From NCBI RefSeq assembly GCF_007988865.1, contig NZ_BJUY01000012.1, positions 1 through 49,987 on the forward strand: a stretch of DNA of 49,987 nt. The letters run 5' to 3'. The position numbers were made by a program, and so were the translations under genes. The stretch comes from Alkalibacterium kapii. Its GTDB lineage: Bacteria > Bacillota > Bacilli > Lactobacillales > Carnobacteriaceae_A. This document shows positions 27,098 through 37,970 of this stretch, one piece after another; position 1 is the stretch's first letter, and every line of letters starts with the position of its first letter. The notes below the pieces were generated by a model. That model did no database searches. It was given only the letters and a program-made list of their open reading frames with translations, and was not told the DNA's origin.

Positions 27098-28432
27098 ATG
27101 ATATTAGAAAAAACAAACAATTACTTTAAATATAAAATAAATACACAACAGTTAAATTATAGCTTTTTTTGGATTATAGTCATTGTATTTGGTTCTCTGG
27201 CTTTTTTATTTAATTCTCCTGAAGAAATCCTAATGGGACAAATCTCAATTTTATTGTCACCGTCTAATTTAGTTACCGATTATTTTGCGATTTCTAATGT
27301 GGGTGCCACATTATTTAATTCGGCCTTATTGACTGCCCATTCAATTGCGATCATTAAGATTTCTAAAGCTCAAATTAATGGAGCAGTAATAGCTGGTGTA
27401 TTAACTGTAGCTGCTTTTTCTTTTTTTGGTAAAAACTTGTATAATTCTACACCGATCGTCATAGGAGCATTTGCTTATGCATGGGTGACCCGAATGCCTG
27501 CGGAAAAATCGTTACTTGCTGCTCTTTTTGGAACAGCTCTTGGTCCACTTGTAAGTGAGATTTCGTTTAATCTTGGCTTGCCGTTGGCACAAGGGATCTT
27601 GTATGGTTATGCAGCCGGATTTTTTGCTGGCTTCTTCATCCCTCCTATTGCTAATCACGTAGTTGATTTCACAAAAGGCTTCAGCGTATACAACGTAGGA
27701 TTTACATGCGGGATAATAGGGACCCTATTTATATCTGTTATTCGTAGTACAGGGAAAGAGGTTGAACCGGTCTCAATATTATCTTCAGGTAATAATGAGT
27801 ATTTTACTCTTATTTTTTTATTTTTGTATACAGTGATGCTGGGTGCAGGCTTATATCTGAATTCCTGGTCTTTTAAAGGGTACAAAGATTTGCTGAAGCA
27901 TACTGGGCAGCTATCAACTGATTTTTTGAAAACGAATGGATTCCAGGTCACTTTAATAAATATGTCATTATTAGGTTTTCTTTCACTAGGTTATGTTCAC
28001 CTTCACGGAGGAGAACTTAATGGACCAGTGATTGGCGGAATTTTAACAGTAGTAGGCTTTGGAGCCTTTGGTAAACATATCAGAAATGTCATCCCTATAT
28101 TGCTTGGAGTTTCTTTGATGGGTGTCGTCAATGATTATGATATGAGCGACACTGGAGTAGTGACAGCCGGATTGTTCGGGACAACGATTGCACCGATTGC
28201 TGGAAGGTACGGAAAATGGGCGGGGATGTTGGCTGGAGCCTTACACTTAAGTTTAGTGAGTAATACTGACAATCTGCATGGGGGAATCAATCTTTACAAT
28301 AATGGTTTTTCAGGAGGCTTTGTAGCAGCAATAATGATTCCATTACTGGAGGCTTTTCATTATCATAAGGAGAAAAGGAAAAAACTTAGAGAACCTGTGG
28401 ATCCTGCCAAAGAAGTTAAAAGTAATGAGTAG
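27098..28432 (+). CDS. DUF1576-like polytopic membrane protein with internal duplication
   Basis: 444-aa protein with about ten hydrophobic segments. Its two halves are homologous with a period of about 213 residues: VTDYFAISNVGATLFNSALL (60-79) matches STDFLKTNGFQVTLINMSLL (273-292); INGAVIAGVLTV (93-104) matches LNGPVIGGILTV (308-319); LFGTALGPLVSE matches LFGTTIAPIAGR; FSVYNVGFTCG matches INLYNNGFSGG. Such two-fold repeats are typical of channels and transporters. The family name is from memory. Two conserved LHGG motifs (302-305, 393-396) stand out. GGGGAGG precedes the ATG. The substrate is unknown. A cre-like promoter lies upstream of the preceding small gene. Confidence 0.8.
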   Translation: MILEKTNNYFKYKINTQQLNYSFFWIIVIVFGSLAFLFNSPEEILMGQISILLSPSNLVTDYFAISNVGATLFNSALLTAHSIAIIKISKAQINGAVIAGVLTVAAFSFFGKNLYNSTPIVIGAFAYAWVTRMPAEKSLLAALFGTALGPLVSEISFNLGLPLAQGILYGYAAGFFAGFFIPPIANHVVDFTKGFSVYNVGFTCGIIGTLFISVIRSTGKEVEPVSILSSGNNEYFTLIFLFLYTVMLGAGLYLNSWSFKGYKDLLKHTGQLSTDFLKTNGFQVTLINMSLLGFLSLGYVHLHGGELNGPVIGGILTVVGFGAFGKHIRNVIPILLGVSLMGVVNDYDMSDTGVVTAGLFGTTIAPIAGRYGKWAGMLAGALHLSLVSNTDNLHGGINLYNNGFSGGFVAAIMIPLLEAFHYHKEKRKKLREPVDPAKEVKSNE

Positions 28433-28497
28433 GGAAAAAAATCATTCGTCAGGCAGACCCAGTCTCTTATTTAATACTTACGCTGGACTTTAACATA

Positions 28498-28536
28498 CAA
28501 AACAACCTGACCTTAAGATTTAGGTCAGGTTGTTTT
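28498..28536. terminator. Bidirectional terminator between the DUF1576-like gene and def
   Basis: A perfect 15-bp stem, AAAACAACCTGACCT with AGGTCAGGTTGTTTT, and an 8-base loop. A and T ends on both sides let it serve the two convergent genes. Confidence 0.88.
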
Positions 28537-28599
28537 GCTTTCTTGAGATCAAAAAAAAAAAACGAAAAGAACAGTCGTCTTACTTTAGTATTTAGGGTA

Positions 28600-29175
28600 T
28601 TAATCCTCTTCATATCCTAGAACTTCCAAATCTTTTGGAAGGGCCATTGGGTTATCTGGATCGATACGATCGAAAAACATGATGCCATTCAAGTGATCGA
28701 TTTCATGCTGAACGACAATAGCAGGAAAATCTTTTAAACGTCTGCTTTGTCTATTACCTTCAGTATCGACATACTCTATACGAATACGTTTGTTTCTGGG
28801 AACATACCCCTCTACTTCACGGTCGACAGACAAACACCCTTCGCCTTCAGATAGGCAGGTTTGTTTAACAGAGTGACTGATGATTTTAGGATTGATCAAT
28901 ATGTCACTGAATTGCGGCTCTGTTTCATCAGGTAAATCTGAAGGCACGTGTACTGCAATCATACGTTTAGAAACATTCAGTTGAGGTGCGGCTATACCAA
29001 CACCTGGTCTGAGGTCATATTTTTCAGCTGTTTCTGCGTCTTGACTATTTTTTAAAAATTCAAGCATATCATAAGCTAATTTCTTTTCGTCATCAGTTAA
29101 GGGTAAGATCAGGGGGTCCGCCACTTTACGTAAAGTAGGGTGACCTTCACGGATGACATCTGTCATTGTTAACAT
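28600..29175 (-). CDS. def: Peptide deformylase
   Basis: Metalloenzyme that removes the formyl group from new proteins. Motif 1 GVGIAAPQ, motif 2 EGCLS and motif 3 QHEIDHLNG supply the metal ligands Cys, His, His. The insert between motifs 1 and 2 and the 191-aa length suggest the type 2 form usual in Gram-positives. The start is ATG at 29175, 6 bases after AAGGAGG. It is divergent from the pdh operon. Confidence 0.95.
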   Translation of the reverse strand: MLTMTDVIREGHPTLRKVADPLILPLTDDEKKLAYDMLEFLKNSQDAETAEKYDLRPGVGIAAPQLNVSKRMIAVHVPSDLPDETEPQFSDILINPKIISHSVKQTCLSEGEGCLSVDREVEGYVPRNKRIRIEYVDTEGNRQSRRLKDFPAIVVQHEIDHLNGIMFFDRIDPDNPMALPKDLEVLGYEED

Positions 29176-29360
29176 CAAATTCCTCCTTGTACAAGATACT
29201 GGTTCTCTAGTATTCTAACAGTTTTTCAAAAGTTTTGCATTAGATTCAATTAGAATATGATGTGTGCGATGAGATAGTTCTTATTTTTGAAGTGATGTGT
29301 TTCACATGTTATTTTTTTTCAGCCATCCGCTGGTACACCTTACGTTTTCAGGCTCTCTTA

Positions 29361-29587
29361 TATAACAGATTAAATGTCTGTGTTACTCCATTGTTCTTTT
29401 ATGAATAAAATAAGATGATAAAGGAGTATAACAGATTGATTGCATTTTTAATCACAATTAGACCGAATCCCTTTTATACCGGCTTTTAAATACGATTACT
29501 TCAAACGTTTATGCTTGCAATAAACTAGAAACCATGATAAGTTATAAAAGGAATAGATAAAATTATAACAGTTCAAATACACTGTTA
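29361..29587 (+). promoter_or_regulatory. pdh control region with three TATAACAG repeats
   Basis: The 448-base gap between def and pdhA holds no gene. TATAACAG occurs at 29361-29368, 29427-29434 and 29564-29571. The last copy is part of a perfect 7-bp inverted repeat with an 8-base centre, TAACAGT...ACTGTTA (29566-29587), 37 bases before pdhA. The first also has an imperfect inverted partner. A possible promoter is TTGCAA (29515-29520) with TAAGTT 17 bases on, next to a cre-like TTCAAACGTTTATG. These look like operator sites, but the regulator is unknown. Confidence 0.5.
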
Positions 29588-29620
29588 CATTCGATTATAC
29601 AAACAGAGAGGAATGGGTAA

Positions 29621-30730
<1,110 letters not shown>

Positions 30731-30732
30731 TC

Positions 30733-31710
30733 ATGGCGAATCTTACAATGATTCAAGCAATCACTGAATCCCTTGATCAAGAAATGGCTCGTGATGAAAA
30801 AGTCTTGATTTTCGGTGAAGACGTAGGTAAAAATGGTGGTGTTTTCCGTGCAACTCAAGGTCTCTTTGATAAATACGGAGAAAACCGTGTGAATGATACT
30901 CCACTTGCTGAATCTGGGATCGGTGGGATGGCATTTGGTTTGGCTGTTCAAGGTTTTCGTCCAGTAATGGAAATCCAATTCTTTGGATTTGTATTTGAAG
31001 TAATGGACTCTATTGTTGGGCAGATGGCTCGTACACGCTACCGTACTGGTGGGAAGTTAAACTTACCGGCTGTTATCCGTTCACCATTCGGCGGCGGAGT
31101 GCACACTCCGGAAATGCACGCTGACAGTTTGGAAGGTTTAATGGCACAGTCACCAGGTCTCAAAGTCGTTATCCCTTCAAACCCGTATGATGCTAAAGGG
31201 CTACTGACTTCAGCTATTCGTGATGAAGATCCTGTTGTTTTCCTTGAGCACATGAAGTTGTATCGCTCGTTCCGTGACGAAGTACCAGAAGAGCAGTACA
31301 CTGTGCCGCTTGGTAAAGCTGCGGTTGCTAAAGAAGGTTCCGATATTACTATTGTAGCTTATGGTTACATGGTAAGAGAAGCACTTAAAGCTGCAGAACA
31401 GTTAGAAAAAGATAATGTCTCTGCTGAGGTTATCGACTTGCGAACAGTATCTCCTATTGACTATGAAACAATCGTTAAATCTGTAGAAAAAACTGGACAT
31501 ATGGTCATGGTTCAAGAGGCTCAGCGTCAAGCTGGTGTGGGTAACGTAGTGATTTCTGAGGTTTCTCAACGTGCGATCCTTTCACTGGAAGCTCCTGTCG
31601 GCTTTGTTTCAGCACCTGACACTGTCTACCCATTCGGACAGATCGAAAACACATGGTTGCCGAATGCAAAAGATATAACAGCGGCTGCTAAAAAAGCAGT
31701 AGAGTTTTAG
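30733..31710 (+). CDS. pdhB: Pyruvate dehydrogenase E1 component, beta subunit
   Basis: 325-aa beta subunit of E1 with the transketolase-type pyrimidine domain ([18 protein letters not shown] near the N-terminus, [15 protein letters not shown]) and C-terminal transketolase domain ([15 protein letters not shown]). AAGGAG lies in the end of pdhA. After the stop an unusually stable intergenic stem-loop precedes pdhC, so E1 and E2/E3 levels may be set separately. Confidence 0.96.
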   Translation: MANLTMIQAITESLDQEMARDEKVLIFGEDVGKNGGVFRATQGLFDKYGENRVNDTPLAESGIGGMAFGLAVQGFRPVMEIQFFGFVFEVMDSIVGQMARTRYRTGGKLNLPAVIRSPFGGGVHTPEMHADSLEGLMAQSPGLKVVIPSNPYDAKGLLTSAIRDEDPVVFLEHMKLYRSFRDEVPEEQYTVPLGKAAVAKEGSDITIVAYGYMVREALKAAEQLEKDNVSAEVIDLRTVSPIDYETIVKSVEKTGHMVMVQEAQRQAGVGNVVISEVSQRAILSLEAPVGFVSAPDTVYPFGQIENTWLPNAKDITAAAKKAVEF

Positions 31711-31728
31711 TAACAACTTAATAGATGA

Positions 31729-31776
31729 TAATGAACAATCTCTATATGGTTTATACCGTTTAGAGTTTGTTCATTA
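31729..31776 (+). promoter_or_regulatory. Intercistronic stem-loop between pdhB and pdhC
   Basis: TAATGAACAA-T-CTCTA pairs with TAGAG-T-TTGTTCATTA, a 15-bp stem with one T-T mismatch, capped by a small inner GGT/ACC stem. No T-run follows, so it is more likely an RNA-processing or stabilising element than a terminator. Confidence 0.6.
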
Positions 31777-31835
31777 TTAAATGATAACTCAAAACAATAA
31801 AAGTGAAATCATTTATAGAAGGGAAGAAAATAACT

Positions 31836-33497
31836 ATGGCTTTTACATTTAAACTCCCTGATGTAGGGGAAGGTATGGCTGAAGGAGAAATCGTCAGCTG
31901 GTTAGTTTCAGAAGGAGATACCGTAGAAGAAGGCGATTCGATCGCAGAAATCCAAAACGACAAGTCAGTTGAGGAACTGGCCTCTCCAGTAGATGGAACA
32001 ATCAAGAAATTCCTGGTGGAACCTGGCACAGTAGCTTCTGTGGGGGATCCTATCGTTGAGATCGATGCTGAAGGACACTCCGATGCTGGAGGAGATTCAT
32101 CAGAAGGTACAACTGAAGCAACAGCTTCTAAAAGTCTCTTTACATTCAAACTCCCTGATGTAGGAGAAGGTATGGCTGAAGGAGAAATCGTCAGCTGGTT
32201 AGTTTCAGAAGGAGACACTATTGAAGAAGGCGATTCTATTGCTGAGATCCAAAACGACAAGTCAGTTGAGGAACTGGCATCTCCCGTTGATGGAACGATC
32301 AAGCAATTCTTGGTAGAACCAGGAACAGTAGCGTCAGTAGGGGACCCTATCGTTGAGATTGATGCTGAAGGACATGCAGGTGAAACAGAGGAAGTAACTG
32401 CTTCTACTGAGATGTCTTCTGAAGAAGCACAAGCAGGGGCAGAAAAAACTGATCCGGCTCAAGATGTAGAAAAAGTCTCTGATGAGGTAGTTAAAACATC
32501 TGATCCTAATAAGCGTGTTCTCGCAATGCCATCTGTCAGACAATATGCACGCGAAAAAGGTGTCGACATCAGTTTGGTTGAAGCATCAGGTAAAGGTGGA
32601 CGTACAACACGTGAGGATATCGATACATTCCTTCAAGGTGGCGGAAAAGCTGCTGCTGCAAAAGAAGTATCAGCCAAAGACACATCATCTAAAGAAAGCA
32701 TAAAATCCGCAGTTAAGGAAACATCAGCTTCATCTAAAGGCAAAACGGCTTCTGTATCTGCTGACGTCAAACCATTTAAATCTGGTCGTTCTGACGAAGA
32801 AACCAGAGAGAAAATGACTACAACACGTAAAGCTATCGCTAAAGCAATGGTCAACAGCAGTTTGACTATTCCTTCCGTTTCACTATTTGACGAAGTAGAT
32901 GTCACGAAGTTGATGGAACATCGTACTAAATTCAAAACGATTGCAGCTGAACAGAATGTTAAGTTAACATTCTTACCTTACATTGTTAAAGCAATCATCT
33001 CTGTAATGAAGAAATTCCCGGCACTTAATTCATCTATCGATGATACGACTGATGAAGTGGTATACAAAAATTACTATAACATTGGTATCGCCGCAGATAC
33101 TGAACAAGGACTTTACGTTCCGGTTGTTTCAGATGCTGACAAGAAATCAATGTTCAATATCGCTTCCGAAATTTCAGAATTAGGTGCTAAAGCGCATGAA
33201 GGCAAATTGAAATCAAGTGATATGGCTGATGGCTCTATCTCGATTTCCAATATCGGTTCTGTAGGGGGCGGCTGGTTCACACCGATCATCAACCACCCAG
33301 AAGTGGCTATACTAGGTGTTGGCCGCATCGCTAAAAAAGCAATCGTAAATGACGAAGGCGAAGTCGTTTCAGCTCCAATGCTTGCCTTGTCATTAGTATT
33401 TGATCACCGTGTGATCGACGGAGCAACGGGTCAAAAAGCAATGAACGAACTGAAACGTCTGTTAGCAGATCCTGAATTGTTATTAATGGAAGGATAA
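31836..33497 (+). CDS. pdhC: Dihydrolipoamide acetyltransferase (PDH E2) with two lipoyl domains
   Basis: E2 core of the complex (553 aa), moving acetyl groups to CoA. Domain order: lipoyl 1 (about 2-80, lipoyl-Lys K43 in NDKSVEE), lipoyl 2 (about 101-180, K142), a Glu/Ala/Thr-rich linker, the E3-binding domain (about 226-267, [16 protein letters not shown]), another Lys/Ser-rich linker, and the catalytic domain with [10 protein letters not shown] near 523-532. The two lipoyl domains differ at only two of about 79 residues. I chose ATG 31836, which follows GAAGGGAAG; the frame is open 11 codons further upstream. Confidence 0.95.
   Translation: MAFTFKLPDVGEGMAEGEIVSWLVSEGDTVEEGDSIAEIQNDKSVEELASPVDGTIKKFLVEPGTVASVGDPIVEIDAEGHSDAGGDSSEGTTEATASKSLFTFKLPDVGEGMAEGEIVSWLVSEGDTIEEGDSIAEIQNDKSVEELASPVDGTIKQFLVEPGTVASVGDPIVEIDAEGHAGETEEVTASTEMSSEEAQAGAEKTDPAQDVEKVSDEVVKTSDPNKRVLAMPSVRQYAREKGVDISLVEASGKGGRTTREDIDTFLQGGGKAAAAKEVSAKDTSSKESIKSAVKETSASSKGKTASVSADVKPFKSGRSDEETREKMTTTRKAIAKAMVNSSLTIPSVSLFDEVDVTKLMEHRTKFKTIAAEQNVKLTFLPYIVKAIISVMKKFPALNSSIDDTTDEVVYKNYYNIGIAADTEQGLYVPVVSDADKKSMFNIASEISELGAKAHEGKLKSSDMADGSISISNIGSVGGGWFTPIINHPEVAILGVGRIAKKAIVNDEGEVVSAPMLALSLVFDHRVIDGATGQKAMNELKRLLADPELLLMEG
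31842..32373 (+). repeat. Tandem 297-base repeat encoding the lipoyl domains
   Basis: Bases 31842-32076 recur at 32139-32373 (offset 297). The first 80 bases differ at only a few positions, while later parts differ mainly at third codon positions. This points to a within-gene duplication kept similar by selection or conversion. Confidence 0.9.
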
Positions 33498-33509
33498 GGT
33501 GAAACACAA

Positions 33510-34916
33510 ATGGTAGTAGGAGATTTCGCAATTGAATTAGATACAGTAGTTGTTGGAGCTGGCCCAGGTGGATATGTAGCAGCCATTCGTGCTGCTCAGA
33601 TGGGTCAGAAAGTAGCTATTGTAGAAAAAGAATTTATCGGTGGGGTGTGCTTGAACGTTGGTTGTATTCCTTCTAAAGCACTCATCACTGCCGGGCATAA
33701 ATATCAAGAATCCCTTGATTCATCTACATTTGGTGTGACTTCTGAAAACGTTAAAATAGATTTCAAAAAGACACAGGAATGGAAAAATAATCAGGTTGTA
33801 AGTAAATTAACAAAAGGCGTTGAAGGCCTTCTTAAAAAGAATAAAGTCGAAATACTGCGCGGTGAAGCATATTTTAATGATGAAAATACCATGCGCGTCA
33901 TGACTGAAGACAGTGCTCAAACGTATTCCTTCGAAAATGCAATCGTTGCAACAGGAAGCCGTCCAATTGAAATCCCTGGATTCAAATTCAGTGAGCGTAT
34001 ATTAGATTCAACAGGCGCGCTTAACTTGACAGAGATCCCTAAAAAGATGGCTATCGTCGGCGGAGGTTATATTGGTTCTGAGTTAGCTGGCGTGTACGCC
34101 AACTTAGGTACAGAAGTAACTATTTTAGAAGGTTTGCCTTCTATCTTGAATGGTTTTGACAAAGATATGGTCAAGCTGGTTGAGAAAAACTTTAAGAACC
34201 GTGGCGTTAATATTGTGACTAATGCAATGGCTAAAGAATCCCAGGTTACAGATAGTGGTGTAACTGTTAAGTATGAAGCTAAAGGAGAAGAAAAATCTCT
34301 GGATGTGGATTACGTACTGGTAACTGTTGGACGTAAACCAAATACTGATGATATAGGTCTGGAATCAGCCGGAGTAGAAATGGATGAGCGCGGCCTGATC
34401 AAAGTCAACAGACAAGGTCGAACAAGCACTGAAAGCATTTATGCTATTGGCGACGTTGTTCCTGGACCTGCATTAGCGCATAAAGCGAGTTATGAAGCAA
34501 AGATAGCAGCCGAAGCTATTTCTGGTAAAAAAGTTGCAGTGGACTATCGAGCATTACCTGCTGTTGCCTTTACAGACCCAGAAATTGCATCTGTTGGTTA
34601 TACTGAAAGTGAAGCAAAAGCAGAGGGACTTGATGTAAAAGTTACAAAATTCTTCTTAGGTGGTAATGGACGTGCTCTTTCACTTAATGCGACAGAAGGA
34701 TTCGTCCGACTCGTTACAATGAAAGAAGACAATGTCATAGTAGGTGCTCAAGTAGCTGGAGTCAGCGCTTCAGATATTATTGCTGAGCTTGGTTTGGCTA
34801 TCGAGAGTGGTATGAATGCTGAAGATATTGCTTTAACCATTCATGGTCATCCTTCACTCGGTGAAGTAGTGATGGATGCAGCTGAAGCAGCTTTAGGACT
34901 ACCTATTCACATGTAA
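33510..34916 (+). CDS. pdhD: Dihydrolipoamide dehydrogenase (PDH E3)
   Basis: 468-aa flavoprotein that reoxidises dihydrolipoamide and makes NADH. FAD-binding [13 protein letters not shown] is at about 13-25. The redox disulfide is C47/C52 in [13 protein letters not shown]. The NAD-binding motif is [13 protein letters not shown], and the C-terminal dimer domain holds the catalytic [14 protein letters not shown] precedes the ATG, 12 bases after pdhC. It is the last gene of the operon; a strong terminator follows. Confidence 0.97.
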   Translation: MVVGDFAIELDTVVVGAGPGGYVAAIRAAQMGQKVAIVEKEFIGGVCLNVGCIPSKALITAGHKYQESLDSSTFGVTSENVKIDFKKTQEWKNNQVVSKLTKGVEGLLKKNKVEILRGEAYFNDENTMRVMTEDSAQTYSFENAIVATGSRPIEIPGFKFSERILDSTGALNLTEIPKKMAIVGGGYIGSELAGVYANLGTEVTILEGLPSILNGFDKDMVKLVEKNFKNRGVNIVTNAMAKESQVTDSGVTVKYEAKGEEKSLDVDYVLVTVGRKPNTDDIGLESAGVEMDERGLIKVNRQGRTSTESIYAIGDVVPGPALAHKASYEAKIAAEAISGKKVAVDYRALPAVAFTDPEIASVGYTESEAKAEGLDVKVTKFFLGGNGRALSLNATEGFVRLVTMKEDNVIVGAQVAGVSASDIIAELGLAIESGMNAEDIALTIHGHPSLGEVVMDAAEAALGLPIHM

Positions 34917-34928
34917 AATAATAAGATG

Positions 34929-34966
34929 CTGGAGATTCTAGAACATGTAGAATCTCCAGTTTTTTT
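34929..34966 (+). terminator. Terminator of the pdhABCD operon
   Basis: A perfect 12-bp stem, CTGGAGATTCTA with TAGAATCTCCAG, a 7-base loop and T7. Confidence 0.93.
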
Positions 34967-35026
34967 GCAAAAAAGTGTCTACTCATTTAAACTGGAGTAA
35001 AGGAGTATGAAATGAGGAGAAAATAT

Positions 35027-35809
35027 ATGACTGATCACATACAAGCCAGAGATAAAACAATTAAAAAATGGATCCATGATATCGGCCAAGTTATCATTAA
35101 AGAGAAAGATAGTTATTTAGAGGTTGAACAAAAGACAGCAGCTAACGATTTAGTGACTAATATGGATAAGTGGGTAGAAAAAGAATTGGTGGAAAGAATT
35201 CGCACGGCTTATTCGAAAGACCGCATTTTAGGAGAAGAAGGTTTTGGGGATTCCGTAAAAAATATGGAGGGAACAGTTTGGCTGTTAGATCCTATCGACG
35301 GGACATTGAATTTTGTCTTGCAGAATGAAAATTTTGCCTTAATGCTTGCCATCTATGAAGAAGGAATACCGGTTCAAAGCTATATATATAATGTTACAAC
35401 CAACGAGTTGTACGCAGCAATCAAAGATGGCGGAGTTACTTGTAATGGTCAACCAGTAGAAATCCCAGCTAACCGTTGTTTAAATGAAGGACTTTTAGCG
35501 ACAAACTCTAGTATAATGACAAAAGACAAATATGATGGAATCAGAAAAATTGCCAGGAAAAGTTTAGGTCTGAGACTTGTGGGCTCTGCGGGACTTGAAA
35601 CAATTGAAGTAGCCAAGGGAAGCATCGTTGCTTATATTGCTACCAATCTAAAGCCTTGGGACATTGCTCCAGGGATCCTTTTTATGAAAGAACTGGGATT
35701 AAAAGCTACTCAGTTCGATAATGAGCCTGTTGATTTAATGAAAAACAATAACATTATATTTGCCGTTCCCAAAGCACATAAAGAAATAATGGATCTCATC
35801 CATGAATAA
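35027..35809 (+). CDS. Inositol monophosphatase family protein (SuhB-like)
   Basis: 260-aa Mg-dependent, Li-sensitive phosphatase fold. Metal-binding motifs are visible: GEEGFG, WLLDPIDGTLNFV and KPWDIAPG. Firmicute members may act on inositol phosphate, fructose bisphosphate or 3'-phosphoadenosine nucleotides; the substrate is undetermined. ATG 35027 has GAGGAG 7 bases upstream and gives the family-like start; ATG 35012, with AAAGGAG, is a good alternative and adds five residues. The gene lies between the pdh terminator and typA, a familiar Gram-positive order. Confidence 0.9.
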   Translation: MTDHIQARDKTIKKWIHDIGQVIIKEKDSYLEVEQKTAANDLVTNMDKWVEKELVERIRTAYSKDRILGEEGFGDSVKNMEGTVWLLDPIDGTLNFVLQNENFALMLAIYEEGIPVQSYIYNVTTNELYAAIKDGGVTCNGQPVEIPANRCLNEGLLATNSSIMTKDKYDGIRKIARKSLGLRLVGSAGLETIEVAKGSIVAYIATNLKPWDIAPGILFMKELGLKATQFDNEPVDLMKNNNIIFAVPKAHKEIMDLIHE

Positions 35810-35820
35810 ACAGGTTTAAC

Positions 35821-35850
35821 TTGTAATCTAGTTTGAATTACTGTTATAAT
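35821..35850 (+). promoter_or_regulatory. Promoter upstream of the typA leader
   Basis: TTGTAA at 35821-35826, an 18-base spacer and a perfect TATAAT at 35845-35850. RNA would begin near 35857 and meet a strong terminator 65 bases later. Confidence 0.65.
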
Positions 35851-35881
35851 ACCTTGTGCAACATTTTAGGATGATTGGAGA

Positions 35882-35927
35882 GCATTTATTCTTGAGTGTG
35901 AATCTATCAAGAATAAGTGCTTTTTTT
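35882..35927 (+). terminator. Strong terminator in front of typA
   Basis: GCATTTATTCTTGA pairs with TCAAGAATAAGTGC (14 bp, one G-U), with an 11-base loop and T7. It lies downstream of a good promoter, so it either ends a short RNA, attenuates typA, or terminates the preceding gene. Confidence 0.85.
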
Positions 35928-36004
35928 ATGAACATATTTGAAAAGTCCTATGAAAGCATAGACAGAACAATTAGATTCTAGAGTAACGAATTTGGAGGAA
36001 AAAA

Positions 36005-37840
36005 ATGAATAGAAGAGAAGATATAAGGAATATTGCCATCATCGCTCACGTTGACCACGGCAAAACAACGCTGGTGGATGAGTTGCTTAAGCAGTCTGAT
36101 ACTCTGGACGCCCATAACGAATTGAATGAAAGAGCGATGGATTCTAATGATATCGAAAAAGAGCGGGGCATTACCATCCTTGCTAAAAATACAGCTGTAA
36201 AATACAAAAATCATAACATTAATATACTCGATACGCCTGGTCACGCGGACTTCGGCGGAGAAGTTGAACGAATAATGAAAATGGTGGATGGAGTTATACT
36301 TGTCGTCGATGCCTACGAAGGTACGATGCCACAAACCCGCTTTGTTCTGAAAAAAGCACTTGAAATGAAATTGATCCCAATAGTCGTCGTTAATAAAATA
36401 GACAAAGAAACAGCTAGACCCGCAGAAGTGGTAGATGAAGTTGTCGATTTGCTTATTGAATTGGATGCTGATGAAGACCAGCTGGAATTCCCGGTCATCT
36501 ATGCCTCTGCTATAAATGGAACAAGTAGTCTGTCTGATAATGTAGAAGATCAGCAGGATACAATGGAACCAGTTTTCGAAAGCATTCTAAGAGAAATTCC
36601 GGCTCCGATAGATAACAGTGATGAACCGTTACAATTTCAAGTTTCTTTGCTTGATTACAATGACTATGTTGGAAGAATCGGTATCGGTCGCGTCTTTAGA
36701 GGTAAGATTAAAGTTGGAGACAACGTGACGTTAAGTAAGCTTGATGGATCTACTAAAAACTTTCGCGTAACCAAACTGTTTGGCTTCTTTGGGCTTGAAC
36801 GAATGGAAATCGAAGAAGCTAAGGCTGGCGATCTGATCGCTGTCTCAGGGTTCGAAGATATCTTCGTAGGCGAAACAGTGACGCCAGCAGATCATGTGGA
36901 TCCTTTACCTATCCTTCACATCGATGAACCTACCTTACAGATGACATTTTTAGTTAATAATTCTCCATTTGCAGGCAGGGAAGGGAAGTGGATCACATCC
37001 AGAAAAATCGAAGAACGCCTTATGATGCAATTGCAGACAGACGTCTCGCTTCGCGTTGAGCAGACAGATTCTCCAGACGCATGGACTGTATCCGGTAGAG
37101 GAGAGTTACACCTTTCCATTTTGATTGAGAATTTGCGTCGCGAAGGTTTCGAATTGCAGGTGTCTAAGCCGGAAGTTATTGTAAAAGAAATAGACGGAGT
37201 GAAATGTGAACCGTTTGAACGTGTGCAGATCGATACACCTGAGGAATACATGGGATCTGTCATCGAGAATCTAAGTCAGCGAAAAGGTGAAATGCAGGAT
37301 ATGATCCATACTGGTAATGGCCAAGTACGTCTGATATTCCTTGCGCCTGCTCGTGGTTTGATCGGGTTTACCAATGACTTTTTATCTCTGACTCATGGCT
37401 ATGGTATTATGAACCATACTTTCGATCAATATTTACCATTACTTCCAGGTAAAACAGGCGAACGTCGCTATGGTGCGCTTGTTTCTATGGAAAATGGCGC
37501 AGCAACCACATATAGTATAATGAACTTGGAAGACCGTGGGACAATTTTTGTTGAGCCGGGAACAGAAATATATGAAGGTATGATTGTCGGTCAGCACAAT
37601 AGAGACAATGATATTGCTGTCAACGTTACTAAAGAAAAGCAAAAGACTAATGTGCGCTCAGCTAATAAGGATCAGACGAATGTAATCAAGCGTCCACGTG
37701 TAATGACTCTTGAGGAATCGCTGGAATTTCTGGCTGATGATGAGTACTGTGAAGTAACGCCGGAATCCATCCGATTAAGAAAGAAAATTTTAAATAAAAA
37801 TGAACGTGAAAAAGCAGCAAAACGTTCAAATAAAAGCTAA
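36005..37840 (+). CDS. typA: Ribosome-associated GTPase TypA/BipA
   Basis: 611-aa translational GTPase related to EF-G, needed for growth in cold or stress and for ribosome assembly. GTPase motifs: AHVDHGKTT at 14-22, DTPGHADFGGEVER, and VNKID. Domains II, III and V plus the TypA-specific C-terminal domain (RTGERRYGALVSMENG-like region, PRVMTLEESLEFLADDE) are present. TTGGAGG precedes the ATG. The only clear promoter upstream is separated from the gene by a strong terminator, so expression may depend on read-through. Confidence 0.96.
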   Translation: MNRREDIRNIAIIAHVDHGKTTLVDELLKQSDTLDAHNELNERAMDSNDIEKERGITILAKNTAVKYKNHNINILDTPGHADFGGEVERIMKMVDGVILVVDAYEGTMPQTRFVLKKALEMKLIPIVVVNKIDKETARPAEVVDEVVDLLIELDADEDQLEFPVIYASAINGTSSLSDNVEDQQDTMEPVFESILREIPAPIDNSDEPLQFQVSLLDYNDYVGRIGIGRVFRGKIKVGDNVTLSKLDGSTKNFRVTKLFGFFGLERMEIEEAKAGDLIAVSGFEDIFVGETVTPADHVDPLPILHIDEPTLQMTFLVNNSPFAGREGKWITSRKIEERLMMQLQTDVSLRVEQTDSPDAWTVSGRGELHLSILIENLRREGFELQVSKPEVIVKEIDGVKCEPFERVQIDTPEEYMGSVIENLSQRKGEMQDMIHTGNGQVRLIFLAPARGLIGFTNDFLSLTHGYGIMNHTFDQYLPLLPGKTGERRYGALVSMENGAATTYSIMNLEDRGTIFVEPGTEIYEGMIVGQHNRDNDIAVNVTKEKQKTNVRSANKDQTNVIKRPRVMTLEESLEFLADDEYCEVTPESIRLRKKILNKNEREKAAKRSNKS

Positions 37841-37908
37841 AGTTTAAAGGTTATGACTCTCATAGCTTTATATAGATGCTTTTTTGGAGAGTTTTATCTT
37901 AATTAAAA

Positions 37909-37935
37909 ATCCCTCTCGTTTAGAGGGGTTTTTTT
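37909..37935 (+). terminator. Terminator after typA
   Basis: CCCTCT pairs with AGAGGG around CGTTT, extended by AAT/GTT, and is followed by T7. Confidence 0.85.
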
Positions 37936-37970
37936 GTTATAATAATTAAAACAAAAAGAAGGTGAATTTT

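Noticed and set aside
29575-29607. Second pdhA promoter (TTCAAA with TTATAC)
   Set aside because: Poor -10 box, and the RNA would start almost at the ribosome site.
31760-32302. Long minus-strand open frame (180 codons) across the lipoyl domains
   Set aside because: It is the antisense shadow of the duplicated acidic lipoyl sequence; Ser/Pro-rich, repeated, with no ribosome site.
31842-32373. CRISPR-like repeat
   Set aside because: Two long coding repeats only; no short spaced repeat array occurs in the window and no cas genes are present.
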